From contig JARWIR010000023.1 of assembly GCA_029959085.1 (NCBI GenBank), positions 5,345,860 through 5,409,859 on the forward strand: 64,000 bases of DNA, given 5' to 3'. The translations under genes were made by a program, and so were the position numbers. The notes under the pieces were generated by a model. The model made no database searches and was not told where the DNA came from. It saw only the letters and a program-made list of their open reading frames with translations. Shown piece by piece: positions 20,981 through 32,541 of this stretch (position 1 is its first letter; every line of letters starts with the position of its first letter). Origin of the DNA: Nemophila menziesii. Lineage: Eukaryota; Streptophyta; Magnoliopsida; Boraginales; Hydrophyllaceae.

Positions 20981-21291
20981 TAAAGTCACTATCAGAGAAT
21001 GATGAAGATGAGAGATCAAGTGAGGATTTGAATGACGAGGAATTCTTGGATTCGTATGATGTTGGAGCGTATGTGTCTGGTGAAAATTCTGATTCTGAGC
21101 CAGACGAGGCTGAACTTAAGAACATAACGAGTGAGAAGGATGATGGTGCAGAGGGCAATGAATCAGAATCAGAGAGTATGAGTGAGTTCCGTAAGGAGTA
21201 TTTGCGTATAAAAAATAAGATAGGTGTGGGATCGAAGGTTCGAAGCAGCACAGGTCGCGGTCAGCCGCATGTGGCATCAAAGGATAAGTGA
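20981..21291 (+). pseudogene. LINE1 ORF1 C-terminal fragment (acidic)
   Basis: About 100 residues open from the B1 boundary to TGA 21289-21291. The composition is very acidic (SENDEDERSSEDLNDEEF, SDSEPDEAEL) and ends in a basic Gly/Arg/Ser tail. It lies directly before the start of the LINE endonuclease ORF, so it is taken as the end of ORF1 or of the linker ahead of ORF2. The upstream Met near 20920 lies inside the B1 LTR and is not the true start. No zinc knuckle is visible in what remains. Confidence 0.5.
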
Positions 21292-22121
21292 CGACTTTCA
21301 TGTGGAACTGCAAAAGGATTAGAGCCCCCTTAATAGTTCAGATTTTAGAAACAACAACGTATAACCATAAGCCCAATATTTCTTGTTTTTTTGAAACTAT
21401 TCATAGTTGTAATGACCCATCTGGTGTGACAATGCACTCATGGGACATTTTGTAGGTTTGGAATAGGTGTGAACCTAAGTATCGTAATGTTAAACCATAC
21501 TATATTTTATGTCATATTAATATATTTTTCCCGTATTATTTGGTGTATGTTCATGACCCTTCTACGTACAAGGATCATTTACCTTTTATAATGATTTATG
21601 CAATTGGAGAGCAAATCACGTAATTATAAATTTTAATGATATTCTGAAGTCTAGAGAGAAATTCAGTCGCGTTTTGGCTAATCCCTAGCATATGCTTAAT
21701 TTTCACCTTTTTATTGCGTCATTTTCTCTATTTAAAATTAATTCTTACAAAAATTTCTACACTTGGACAAGTCGAAAGAAGATCTGTTAAAATTAAAATT
21801 AGGTCGCGCATTTGTATGTACTGATTGGAGCACCAAGTACCCCAATGCCACGGTGTTTGTCCCTCCCACGGTTGGGTCGGAACATTCACCACTTCTACAC
21901 TTCGCTAACGGGCATAGCAGACCTGCATAATTTTTTTTTTCAAATTTTAGACTCTATGGATGGAACATCAAGAATATGAGAGGTGATTCAGGAGTCTTGG
22001 GGTAGTCCAAGGGTGGAAGAAATCTGGAAGTGCTCATGGATAATAGAACTAATACTACGGTTGCATTGAGCAATTGGAGTAAGAACACGTTCCCAAATAA
22101 CAAAATCAGGATCAAGGAGCT
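21292..22121 (+). pseudogene. LINE1 ORF2, endonuclease domain
   Basis: Starts MWNCKRIRAPLIVQILE, the typical opening of plant L1 AP-endonuclease domains (MWNCRG...L). Weaker matches continue through several frames to VGSEHSPLLL near 21870-21900, the SDH catalytic motif with Asp changed to Glu. The domain's last part, RVEEIWKCSW and ALSNWSKNT, leads into the linker before RT. Many stops. The domain nicks target DNA for target-primed reverse transcription. The reading frame continues exactly across the solo LTR that follows. Confidence 0.75.
22117..22121. repeat. Target-site duplication of solo LTR L1, left copy (GAGCT)
   Basis: GAGCT immediately left of the reversed LTR end, repeated at 23687-23691. 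Removing the LTR and one copy restores the LINE1 reading frame. Confidence 0.95.
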
Positions 22122-23686
22122 TGGTGTCGCCTAAGGTGTGATAAAATAATGAATAAAATAAACGCAAATAAAAAACCCTAGACTGAGCACGGTTCTGCAA
22201 GTATTAATGATAAATAAGATTCGTTCCTCAGAGACTACGAAAGTTAGAGAGAACTTATGCAATTTATCTAGTGCAGATATGAAAGCTAGATCAGATTAAT
22301 ACGCAGGGAAATAATAGAAAAGAGATTTGTGTTTGGTTTTAAGAGATAGATAATTAAACTACTAAATTAAAAGACAGAAAAGTAAATAAAAGAGAAGAAC
22401 AAATAGTATGATAGTTTAGCCTGAGATATTAGCAAGTAATCCCCACTAGTTTTGTTTATTCTATCGTGTAAGGGGGAATCATGTGAGATGCAATAATCAG
22501 GACTCTAAATTCCCATACCTTAGACCTTGAGAGCGACTAAGGGGTTACGACACAACCACGAGACAACCTTAACTTAGGGTCATCAAGCGTCACCAAGGCC
22601 CTAAGCAATTCAATTCCAAACATGGTGATAGTGGTGAAAACATACCCTAATGATTATCTAGTTAGGCTGATTTGTAAGGTCTAAGCCTTGTTCTAGACGT
22701 TATGTGGTGTTTCAATAATTAGACACCCCTTCCGGGTGACCATCTAACTACTATTAAGGTAATCCTATACGTTATACACCGCAAGGAAAATAGACAATAA
22801 ATCAAAACACATAGACAGAGAATAAAACATGAATTCAAATTAAATACGATGTATCCCAAATCAGATAGAAAAACTAGGGTTCATACATATATGCTAAATC
22901 TCAAACTAAAATTATTTAGTTCATACTATAGAAAGAAAAAGAATAAATTACAAATTTAAAGGTTGAAGAAGACATGATATGGTGATCAGCTCCTTCCAGA
23001 CCTCTTCTCTTGTGTTGTATGCTTCCTCTTGGCTTAAGGGTTGCCAATGATGATTTTCTTATGATAAGAGGGTGTATTTATAGGGTATAGGAAACCCTAA
23101 AACGTTTCTTGGAGTATAATATAGGTATTGAACTCCTAGCCCAACTCAAATTCGTAACTCTAAAATATAGAAAAGGTAAGGGGCTTCTTACTTCCCAAAC
23201 GGATATTCTGATGCTATTTTGTTTTGGCCGTAACTGATTCAATACTTATCTGTTTGACGCGTTACAATAGTCGAAACTGATCGTCTCGGAAAGATCTTTA
23301 ACTTTTCTTTAGACTATTCTTCCAAATTACTAACCAAGTTTGAGATATAAGCCCTTTTTTGGTCGTAGCTGTTGGAATTCAGATTTATTTGGCAACTTTA
23401 TCTTTTCCTTTTTCATATTTCTTGCCTTTATCTCCAATTTCCATGTTTATCCTCTTTCCTTTATCTCTTAGAATTAACTTGGCCTCTAATTAATTACCAT
23501 ATATCTTTAGAGATTCACAATTAACAAACAATTAAACCCAATATGCTCAAAAAATAATAAATAATTAAATCAAGACACGAAATAGGAAAGTGTACTAAAT
23601 CATGAGAAAATCGACTTATAACCTAATAAATACACCTAAAATGATGTGTCCAACTAAGATTAAATAATGATAAATGGAAGACATTA
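22122..23686 (-). repeat. Solo LTR L1, Athila-like, minus strand
   Basis: About 1.57 kb. On the minus strand it starts TAATGTCTTCC (a G-to-A change in TGATG) and ends GGCGACACCA. It holds the LTR hallmarks: TATA box (reversed at 23075-23082), the U5 hairpin (TTAGATGGTCACC...GGGTGTCTAA), and the terminal inverted repeat. There is no internal sequence, and a perfect GAGCT duplication flanks it, so it is a solo LTR left by LTR-LTR recombination. Confidence 0.93.
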
Positions 23687-23691
23687 GAGCT
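23687..23691. repeat. Target-site duplication of solo LTR L1, right copy (GAGCT)
   Basis: Identical to 22117-22121. Confidence 0.95.
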
Positions 23692-26328
23692 GGAGCAGGA
23701 GCTAACAATAATTAAGAGTGGACCTTGGACACTTTGGTCCGACGAGGATGAGTCTATAGTTAGGGAACAACTTAATCAAGTTTGGGCAAGAGAAAAGAAA
23801 TATTAGGCGGACATGGCAAGAAAATTGTGGATTAAGTGTGGAGACAAGAATACAAAGTATTTTTTTTTGTTACGGCCACCTAGAGGAGAAATAATAATAA
23901 AATTTCGAGTATCAAAGATACCAGCAAGAACTGGACCAATTCGAACAATGAAATCAAATCTAACTTTTCTTCCTTTTGCAGAAATGTGTTCACCAAATAA
24001 GTTGGAACGCATATGACAGACGAAGTGAGACCCATCACCCCAAAAGTAACTAGTAATATTAATGACCTGTGAATCTGGGAACCAACTATGGAAGAAGTCC
24101 AGAAAGCTGTATTTGACATGGCCCCAGGCAAGGCTCCAAACCTAGATGGACTTGGTAAATTCTATCATGAATATTGGGACATCATCAAGGAGGATGTTCT
24201 TCTGATGGTGAAAGATATCTTTAACAACAACATATCACTAGAAGAGTTTCATAAGACACTAATCACTCTTATGCCTAAGGGGGATATCCAAGAAGTTGTA
24301 GGCGATCACATGCTTATTTCGTATATTAATTTCGGTTACAGGATTATCTCAAAACATTTTGCCAACAAGTCAATGGGATTTATAAATTACTTGACTACGT
24401 CCACTCAATCGACTTTTACTAAAGGTCGAGCAATCCAGAACAACATTTAATTGCACTAGAAGTCTCTTTCTTTATGAAGAGGAAAAATAAAAGAGATCAC
24501 CACCTAGAAGCCATTAAACTTGATATGGCTAGGGCCTACGACTAGGTAAGATGGTAAATTATTTTGTAAGTGCTTGAGAAATTGGGATTTCACCAGAATT
24601 GGATTCACTGGATTAAAAAATTCATCTCGACTATGTCTTTTCAAATTAATATTAATTGCGAGAGATTACTTAATTTTGTCCCTAGTCGGGGCTTACACTA
24701 GGGAGACCCCTTGTCTCCACTTTTATTTTTGCTTATGATGGAATCTCTTATTTGCTTATAGGTGATAAAGTTGAACGAAAGGTTAGTAGACGGATCCAAA
24801 TTACTAGGAATTTCCCCACTCTGTCACACTTGCCTTTTGTAGGTAACTCTTCATTTTTTCTAACGCCTGAAAGGGAGAGAGATTCACGAATTTCAATAAT
24901 GTAATGAAACTTACTATGTAGCCTCTGGGCATCGGGTAAATTTTGGGAAATCTTCTATTTGTTTTAGGAAAGATACCCGAAGGCTACTCGGAGAAAGACA
25001 GTGGTTTTTCTTCACTGGAGGGATGGGGTTTAGGGACCTCAAATGGATGAACACGACACTTCTAGCGACCTAAGCATGGAGACTGTTGCAGAAGCCATAT
25101 TATCTAGCGGCCAAGCTATTCAAAGGTATCTACTACCCCAATCAAGTCTTCCGCGATGTAAAACTAAGACAAGCCGATCATGGGCGTGGGCTAGCATTTT
25201 AGAAGTGAGGATGTGTTGCGACAAGAAAGAATCATCCAGATGGGGAACAGAGAAAGTACCAACATCTAGAAACTGAAGTGTCTAAAATCAGGATACACAT
25301 TGGAGAAACTTTCTCAACGCGATCTTGATACCGTTGATCAATTAATGAGGTAGAAAGAAGATGCGTGGGATGTTGATATTTTGGATGCGACTTTTTTGGA
25401 GCCTGTAAAATCGATGTCGAGAATATGACAATTCTACAACTTCGAGGACAAGACATGTTCGTTTGGCCGCATACTAGAACTAGAGAATACACAACCAAAT
25501 CTAGATATCTAATGCTAACAAACAACAAAGATGTGGAAAGCGTGTAGTCCTCTGCTAAGGGGAATCCAAAAACAGGAGAGTGTGGGAGGCTATCTGGAAA
25601 TCTAGCGTATAGAAAAAGGTCCAGATTTTTTCATGGAAGGCCTACAGATACATTCTTCCTATAAAAAAAATCTAAAAAAATGGCGGTGTTTCAAGGACGA
25701 TTCCTATACTAGTGCGATGAACGATCAAAGATTGTTAATCACCTGTTGATGTCTTGTCAAGTGTGCAAGCAGATCTGGGCAGGCTCGAAACTGCAGATAG
25801 GAATTAGGGAAAATGTTTTGGGAACTATGGGAGACTGGATCATCAAAGTTTCCAAGGAGTTGGAGTCTAGTGGATGAGACCTAATCATTATTACATTATG
25901 TTGATGATTTGGAATATTTGGAATATTTGGAAGTGAAAAATAAAGTCTAGTCACGAGAATGTGGCATAGGAGCCTGGGTTGCAATTCGGGAAACCAATAC
26001 CTAGGTGACTGACCCTTTCGACAACTAATGGAGCAACATGAATAGTAATTCTGCAAATCGATAGGGAGCATTGGACACCCCAGATTAGAATTATGCTAAA
26101 CTTCGAAATGCGCAAATTATTATTATGTGCGACGCATTGTTTATGTCAGCGGCTGAACCAACCGACATTGGAACGTGAGTTTGGACAAACAAAACGCAAG
26201 ACAACGTATTACTTCAAATCTTGTGTGGTAGATTTGTCCATAAATGGAGAAGATAGGGAAGATATTGAGGCTTCCATCATAGGGGGGGTCTCTCTCCAAG
26301 TATTATAGCTTTTATCTGTTCGGACAAC
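23692..26328 (+). pseudogene. LINE1 ORF2: reverse transcriptase, zinc-binding and RNase H parts
   Basis: Continues LINE1 with the linker (LWSDEDESIVREQLNQVW, WIKCGDKNTKYF), then RT: EEVQKAVFDMAPGKAPNLDG, LITLMPKG, LDMARAYD near 24518-24541, and SRGL..GDPLSPLLF near 24681-24730 with a stop inside. The catalytic FADD-type box is not recognisable; the region 24760-25000 is scrambled. The RT zinc-binding part follows (WPHTRTREYTTKSRY near 25465; HLLMSCQVCKQIW near 25741). RNase H begins near 26110 (MCDALF) and breaks off at CSDN where the E1/F1 composite entered. It has many stops and frameshifts. The family copies itself by target-primed reverse transcription. Confidence 0.82.
26324..26328. repeat. 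Predicted target-site base block of E1, left side (ACAAC)
   Basis: ACAAC directly precedes the outer 3' end of E1 at 26329. The right copy is not present because the outer end of the E1 5' LTR and some LINE1 sequence are deleted at 45205. Confidence 0.4.
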
Positions 26329-27325
26329 TGGTGGGTCCTTGTATGTCATAAAAAATGCTAAGAATAGAGGAACCACTAACTACAACTGTACAGTTGTCCC
26401 AAGTTATATATGATAATCAAATTCGTTCGCAGGGACGGAATAGGTTGACTCTAATGTTATCAAATAGTGGAATAATTGCAAATACGAAAAAGTAAAAGAT
26501 ATGATATTTGTTTTGGTTTTCTAAAACTAAGATGCAAATAATTCAAATATAAAATTAATTAAACTAGAATGGAAATAATGCAAGTAATTGAGGTAGACAC
26601 AAGAGAAAAGTAGTACTTGAGTCACGCTAGGGTTTCCCCACAAACTTTCTTAATTAATGTCTTCCTTTAAGGGTTGAATTACTATTTTTATGCTAGTCGG
26701 GATTCTAAAGTCTCTTAGCCCCCGTCAGAGTGGACCTAAAAGCTCTCCTACGGTCTTCTAAACCCCGTCAGGGTGATTAAAACCACTTTCAGATGATTAA
26801 AACTTACCACATTGTCTATTGTCTAGTCAAGCCTGTCAAGGTCATTGGCGGATACCAACGGAAATACCTAGTTCTGTATCTAAACCTCCCGTCAAGGTGA
26901 TCAATACACCACTATATTGAATAGCCTAGATACTAAAACTTATCCTTAGTTCATGACGCTAAATATAATAAATAATCACAAGATAAAAGACAACATAAAA
27001 TACTAATTCAAATTGAATTCTTAAAATCCCAAATTGGAAAAACAATAATTAAACTAGTTAGGGTTCAACCCATGTTGCGATTCTCAAGTACAAAAGGAAT
27101 TTAGCTCATGTTTTACAGAAAGCAAAATAAATAAAAATTGAGGAATTCATGTTTTACAGAAACAGAATAAAATATAGACCTACTTAGGAGGTTGGATTTC
27201 GCTATTGATTTGGAAAAGGTGAATTCTCCAGCTCTTGGCTTCTTCTTTTTCCTTGCTTCTGCTCTTCTCTCTGACACTCTGACTTTGTGTAAAAATGAAT
27301 TGTGTGTAAAAATTAAAGTCAAAAG
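26329..27325 (-). repeat. Outer 3' LTR of E1 (family d), truncated
   Basis: Reads on the minus strand and ends GGACCCACCA at 26329. It aligns closely with the E1 5' LTR at 43932-44935. It stops at about LTR position 560, where the inverted segment starts, so U3 is missing here. Confidence 0.85.
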
Positions 27326-27417
27326 TGTTACGAACGGTAGAGAAAGAAAGAGTAGCCACTCGTTTTATTATCAGAGAGAGTACAGATTACATAGTGGGAG
27401 CTCCTATTTATAGGTAA
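27326..27417 (-). other. Filler DNA at the left inversion breakpoint
   Basis: About 92 bp match neither E1 nor F1. Read on the minus strand they contain CTATAAATAGGAGCTCC and then ATAATAAAACG, which looks like the TATA/R region of a different LTR, perhaps copia type. This is a resemblance only. Confidence 0.4.
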
Positions 27418-27490
27418 TAGGTAATTGATAGGAAAAATTAATGAACAATGCATGCAAACATAGGTAATTGATAGGAAAAATTAATGAACA
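27415..27490 (+). repeat. Short tandem duplication, about 42-bp unit
   Basis: AGGTAATTGATAGGAAAAAT...AACAATGCATGCAAACAT occurs, then the first 33 bp repeat. Only one copy exists at the equivalent place in F1 (34676-34710). It sits next to the filler, as expected for error-prone end joining. Confidence 0.7.
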
Positions 27491-28636
27491 ATGCAAATGA
27501 AGTAAGCTTGTACTTAAGGAATATGTTTGGTGTGTAGAACGTGAAATCCTAATTAGTAGAGAACCCACATAGATATGAACTAAAGACGAACTATGTACTT
27601 AGGAAAATGATAGGGGCAGTTCTTTGTTAGCCATTTGTGACCTTTTTAGCCTTCTATCCGCTTTATTAAATATTATCCGTCTTAGCCCACTCTGAGCCTT
27701 TAGCCTTTTCTTTGTAGCCACGATATTAGACATTATCCCTTAGATTATTAGGCATGACCATATGACCCTCACTTGATACACGATCCTGAGACATGTCTCG
27801 AGCTTGAGTTTTGGGTGGTGGGTCCACTTATGGGGAATTTATTGGGTAGGGATTGATGTGCTTTGTATTGTAGCACAATTGCAGATGATATACACTTGGA
27901 ACCCTTTGCCGGGGATGAGAAAAAATGAAAAAGAAAGAAAAAATAAAAATTCGAAAATCCATTACAGTAGAAATCGGGAACCCGGTTTCGCAAAACCGGG
28001 AACACCGTTTGCAACTGTATAAGAAAAAAAAGAGAAAAAGAAAAAAAATGAAAGAATAAACATCCGGCAAAGTGGAATTTTTCTGAAAAATCATCTTATT
28101 TGTAATGGGTAGACATGGGATGCTAAATTGTTACGTAAATGGGTGAGTGAAAACATTTGTGAGCGTAAACTCAAGCTCGAGGACATTTGTTGATGGTAAG
28201 CGAGGAGAGAGCCAAAAGCTCACTTCAAATTTACCAAATATACATCCACACCATCCTTAAGACAATATTAAAACCATAAAGACCTCGTGATTCCTAAGTG
28301 CATAGTGAATTTATGATTCTATTGATAGGGAATATACTAGGTGGAGCGTTCAAAGCGATTTAGGATTGAGGAACACCATATAGCCATCATACAGAGATGA
28401 GTACAAGTGTAATCTTCAAGCATTGCGACTTTAATTTTATGATTGAGATTATTTGTGTTTGATTTTACATTATAGATGTATTGTATATTAGTTTCTAGAG
28501 TTTGCTATATGAGATTTATCTTAAGAATTGCTTTAAGTGTATTTGCTAGCTTCTATTTGTTCTTACGTTTACTTCTACCCCTTTGTGTTGTTTTGTTTTA
28601 CTTTGTCGGGACGACAAAGGTTTGAGTTGAAGGTCT
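27448..28636 (+). other. Family-d 3' non-coding region, upstream copy
   Basis: Nearly identical to 34664-35844 and lies before a complete family-d LTR, so this is the 3' end of an element upstream of the LTR, not a leader. Landmarks: GCTTGAGTTTTGGGTGG (27801-27817); CTTTGCCGG (27904-27912) facing CCGGCAAAG (28064-28072); two ACCGGG dyads at 27972-28013; hairpin 28601-28619 (CTTTGTCG-GGA-CGACAAAG); polypurine tract TTTGAGTTGAAGGTC. Small frames on both strands are shadows of low-complexity sequence. Confidence 0.75.
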
Positions 28637-30211
28637 TGATATCTCCCTAATTGTTCTTATTTTCGACCCTTGGGAGACATCATTTTTGATGTTTAATTGA
28701 ATATTTTGATAGACTTTTGAGTTAAAAATGCAATAATCCGGAATTCCTATTTTATTTCTAGTATTTTTGATTTATTAAACTTTTGCGCGTAAACTTGTGT
28801 ATTTTAGTGAAAAGTTTGTAGGTTTTGAATATTAGCTAGGAAAGGAATCCGAGAAGAGAATCAAAGATCGTGATATGGAGTCAAAGATTGAAGATAAATC
28901 CCGGAAGAATTATATTTTGGAGCTGCAAATCTGGAAAACAGGCCAAAGATTTCTGATTTCGAGGCACTTACGAGTTGATTTATCCGCTGACCTTTGAAGA
29001 GAATATGTTCCTTATCAAGTTACGGAAATTTAGCAAGTGATTTCAGGTCAATCGGAGTTATAACGAATCGGCTAGAGCTGTTTTAGTGGAGGTGGTGCAG
29101 CAGCTACGGGATTTTGGGCGTAGAAAATGGACTTGGGCATTTAATTAGTGATTTAATATTAAGACCAAGGCCTAATCCGTTTTTCTTAATATAAAATGAG
29201 CTTTTGACTTCTATTTTTCATAGAACTCATTATTCATAAGCAGAAGCATCAGAGAGAAGTCGACGAAGGAAGAAGAAGAAAGCTGTAGAGCTGGAGAGTG
29301 TCTATATCTCCATTCTAAGCCAAATCCGATTCCGGAAATTAGGTTTTCTTTTTTTTTTTAATTCGGTAAAACATTATGAGTTCCCTTTCTTTTAATTTAG
29401 TTTTGATTTCTTTTATCATGAGCTAATTTATTCATAGTACTTGAGAATGCATAACGGGTGAATCCCTATTCTGTTGAATTTCATATGTCTGAATTTGGGT
29501 TTTTAATAAATTAAATTAAATTGGGTCTTTTACATTTTTCTGTAATTTGAAATTATTTACTGTTTTCAGAGTAATTAACCAAGAACAGGTGTTAGTATCT
29601 AGGCTATTCCACATATGTGGCGTGTGGATCATCCTGACGGAGGGTTTAGGTACGGACTTAATTACTCAATCTAAAATAGAAAGTATTTGACTCTGTCGAG
29701 CTTAGTTAATTTTAGGGCCAATGTGGTAGACTTACTTAATCATTCGAAAGTGGATCATATTTACCCTGACGGGACTAGTGACACTCTAGAATAGCCTTGT
29801 AGTCCACCCTAACGGGGGTACAAGGAATTTAGAATCCCGGCCAATGTTAATTCACCAATTTAACCCTTAAACAACATATGTTACGAAATAGAATTAGGAG
29901 GATCCCTTGCGTCTCTCAAGTACCGCCTTCTCATATTTGCGTCTTACCTTCATTTACTTGCGTCTTAGTATTTATTTGCATTTTTACTTTAGTCTTTCAT
30001 TACTTAGAATTAATACAAACAACCAACCAATCATTATATCTTTTATCTGCTTTCATAAGTGCAACCATTCATTATCTGATAAGCATTGTAGTTAACCAAC
30101 CGTCCCTAAGAACGAATCTGTTATCACTATTATTACTTGGGACAACCGTACACTTGCGGTTGTGGTTCAATTACTTTTTGCATTTATTTTAGAACACACA
30201 AAGGACCACCA
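28637..30211 (+). repeat. Complete family-d LTR (5' LTR of F1, shared with upstream copy)
   Basis: 1,575 bp from TGATATCTCC to GGACCACCA. The terminal hairpin pairs 28637-28646 with 28673-28682. A polypurine tract abuts its left side and a primer-binding site its right side, so it served as 3' LTR of one unit and 5' LTR of the next. The + frames at 29878-30192 are inside the LTR and are not genes. Confidence 0.9.
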
Positions 30212-30217
30212 AGTTTT

Positions 30218-30236
30218 TGGCGCCGCTGCCGAGGAC
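30218..30236 (+). promoter_or_regulatory. Primer-binding site of F1 (tRNA-Asp type)
   Basis: TGGCGCCGCTGCCGAGGAC matches the complement of the tRNA-Asp 3' end except for two positions, after the usual AGTTTT spacer. Confidence 0.88.
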
Positions 30237-30343
30237 GGTAGCGTGTGACCACGGTGTTTATCCTTTAGTGATAGTTGCATTTATTTTTATCAGTTTTACG
30301 CTTTTTGTTTGTTCTTCTCTTTCAGAATTTTTAGGTTTGGTGC

Positions 30344-31726
30344 ATGCGAAGAAAACTTAGATTTGAACCACAAGTTCAAATCCTTGATAATCCAGATTCG
30401 TTAATCAGACTTGCAAATAAGAAAAGAAGAGAACAAGAAAAAGAGGAAAAAGAAATGGCAAATAACCAAGATCCCTGGTTTGTTAATGGTCCAAAAGAAG
30501 TTCCATTCCGTGCTCCTGCTCTAGGGTTAGGTGCTCCAGATATAGATGTTCCGAGGTTTCGTCCAGATTCGGGTATGTTAGCTCAATTCCAAAGTTTTGG
30601 AAACTTTCGTGGTAAAGCTGGAGAAGATCCCGTCCGAGCAGTACAGAAATTCAAGCAGATATGTGATTCTTATATCACACAAGGGGTTTCGAAGGAACAA
30701 ATGTATTTTTTTGCGTTTCGATTTTTCGTTATTGATGGAGCAAGTGAATGGCATGATACACTACGAAGATAACATATTGGGATCAACTAGAAACTGCTTT
30801 CTTTGACAGGTATTACCCAAGTAACATGCGGTTAGATGATCAATGAAACTTTGGGTAAAAGCTGGACAAGATTTCAGATGTGCTTACGTAGAGTCCCCGA
30901 TCATGACCTTTCAGAAGAACAACAGCTAAAAATTTTCTACAAAGGTCTTGATGGGACTTCAAGAAAAGACTTAGATTTGCTATGTGGTGCTGGGTTTTTA
31001 CAAGTTCAACCTGCTCATGTGAAACTCATCCTAGAGAGAACGGTAAAAAATGAAGTTGGATGGAATTCAGTAAGAACCCCAGTTAAAGGAGTGAATAAAA
31101 TTAATATCGAAGAAAAGTTCGCTACCCTCGAGAACAAGATTCAAACCACCATAGAGCAACAATTAAAACAGCTCACTTTAGCTGTAAAAGAAGGATTTTC
31201 GGGTAAGAAGGTAGCTGTGCAAGCTGCACAAGAAGTTTATATGTGTTCGTATTGTGGTGTAAATGATCATGATGAGGAGAGTTGTCCGAATAATCAAGAG
31301 CCTGTGATGTTTGTCTCCAACAGAGGAAACTTTAATTCAAGTGGTAATGGATATCAGCCTAACAGAAACCATCCTGGGTTTCAATACTCAAATCCTAATG
31401 GGGCCGTGAATCCTACATATGCGTATCAGCCGCGTCCCCAAGGTAACAACTTCAACCCAAGACCACATAATAATTATCAAGGAGGACAGAATCAAGGAAA
31501 CTATGTGCAAAGACAAGCTCCTCAAGACACTTACAATGAAACCATGAACCAAAAAGCCTTACCTGCCCAACCACAAGAAGGTGTGATTACCCTTCAGAAA
31601 ACCGTTGAGAACCTCATTTCCCTCCAGACGCAAGCTATTCAGAATCAACAAGTGTCTGACGCGAGTATTAAACTATTACAGAACCAAATGGATCAAATCA
31701 CAAAACAGCTTAATCAACGTCCATAA
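30344..31726 (+). pseudogene. F1 gag
   Basis: ATG 30344 opens gag (MRRKLRFEPQ). The core has DPWFVNGP, FRPDSGMLAQFQSFGNF, VQKFKQICDSY, GASEWHDTL, then DQLETAFFDRYYP in a shifted frame at about 30775-30840, and SWTRFQMCLRRVPDH. The nucleocapsid part has one knuckle, CSYCGVNDHDEESC (31240-31281), an Asn/Gly/Pro-rich linker and a Q-rich helix. Lesions are two compensating frameshifts around 30770-30840 and a TAA at 31724-31726 where E1 has Gln (RPQGK). This is the best-kept gag in the window; the core and knuckle look undamaged. Confidence 0.9.
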
Positions 31727-32541
31727 GGGCAACTCCCTAGTGACACAGAAAATCCGAGACAACATGAAGATTGCAAAGCTGTTACTCTCAGAAGTGGTAA
31801 GAACCTTCCTCCACCTCCTTTTCCTGTTATGAAAGAGAAAGAAGTTCCAAGAAAAGAAAAGGATGTGGGTGAGAAAGAGAAAGACGTTGAGTATAAAGAA
31901 ATAGAGAGGCCGAGTGAAATTTCAAAGAAGTAAGATGATGTTATGAGTAATCGCCCTCCCCCACCGTTTCCATCTCGAGTTCAGAAAAAGGGTGATTTGG
32001 CCGATTTTCAGAAGTTCTTTAATAAAGTGAGAGGCCTTAGTATTAACATCCCGTTGTTGGAAGCTATCCGAGATATTCCCAAGTCCACGAAATTTTTGAA
32101 GAGAGCCCTCACTAACAAAAGGCCATACTGTGATAATGAGATGATTGGTCTTCCTGAAGAATGTAGTGCGATTTGTCAAAGTAAATTGCCTCCAAAGTTA
32201 CTTGATCCTAGGAGTTTCACAATTCCGATATCGATTGGAGAAGAATGGAAAGGTAAAGCACTATGCGATTTGGGTGCAAGCATAAATCTTATGCCCATAT
32301 CGATCTTTGATAAACCAAAAATTGGAGAAGCAAGACCTACTTCTATGGTCTTGCAAATGGCGGATCGATCTCTTGCACATCCGGAAGGCCGAATCGAAGA
32401 TTTCCTCGTTAAGGCAGGTACGTTAATTTTTCCCGCTGATTTCATTATACTTGATTACGACGCGGATAGGAATGTCCCCATTATTTTGGGAAGACCATTC
32501 TAGCCACGGGGCGTACATTAATTGATGTAGAAAACGGAGAG
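31727..32541 (+). pseudogene. F1 aspartic protease with intact catalytic Asp
   Basis: It continues the gag frame through a proline/lysine linker (LPPPPFPVMKEKE; stop at 31931-31933) into the protease. CDLGASINLMP keeps the catalytic Asp (codon 32267-32269), and IILGRPF is the C-terminal signature. A single missing base just after GRPF (about 32502) shifts the frame; the next residues LATGRTLIDVENGE appear in the other frame. The same domain in E1 has Asn in place of the Asp. It would cleave Gag precursors in the particle. Confidence 0.88.

Noticed and set aside
23803..24131. Minus-strand frames within the LINE1 RT
   Set aside because: They are complements of the RT coding sequence and have no resemblance to any protein.
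29878..30192. Hydrophobic 104-residue frame that could look like a small membrane protein
   Set aside because: It lies wholly inside the U5 part of a family-d LTR and is not conserved in the minus-strand family-d LTRs.
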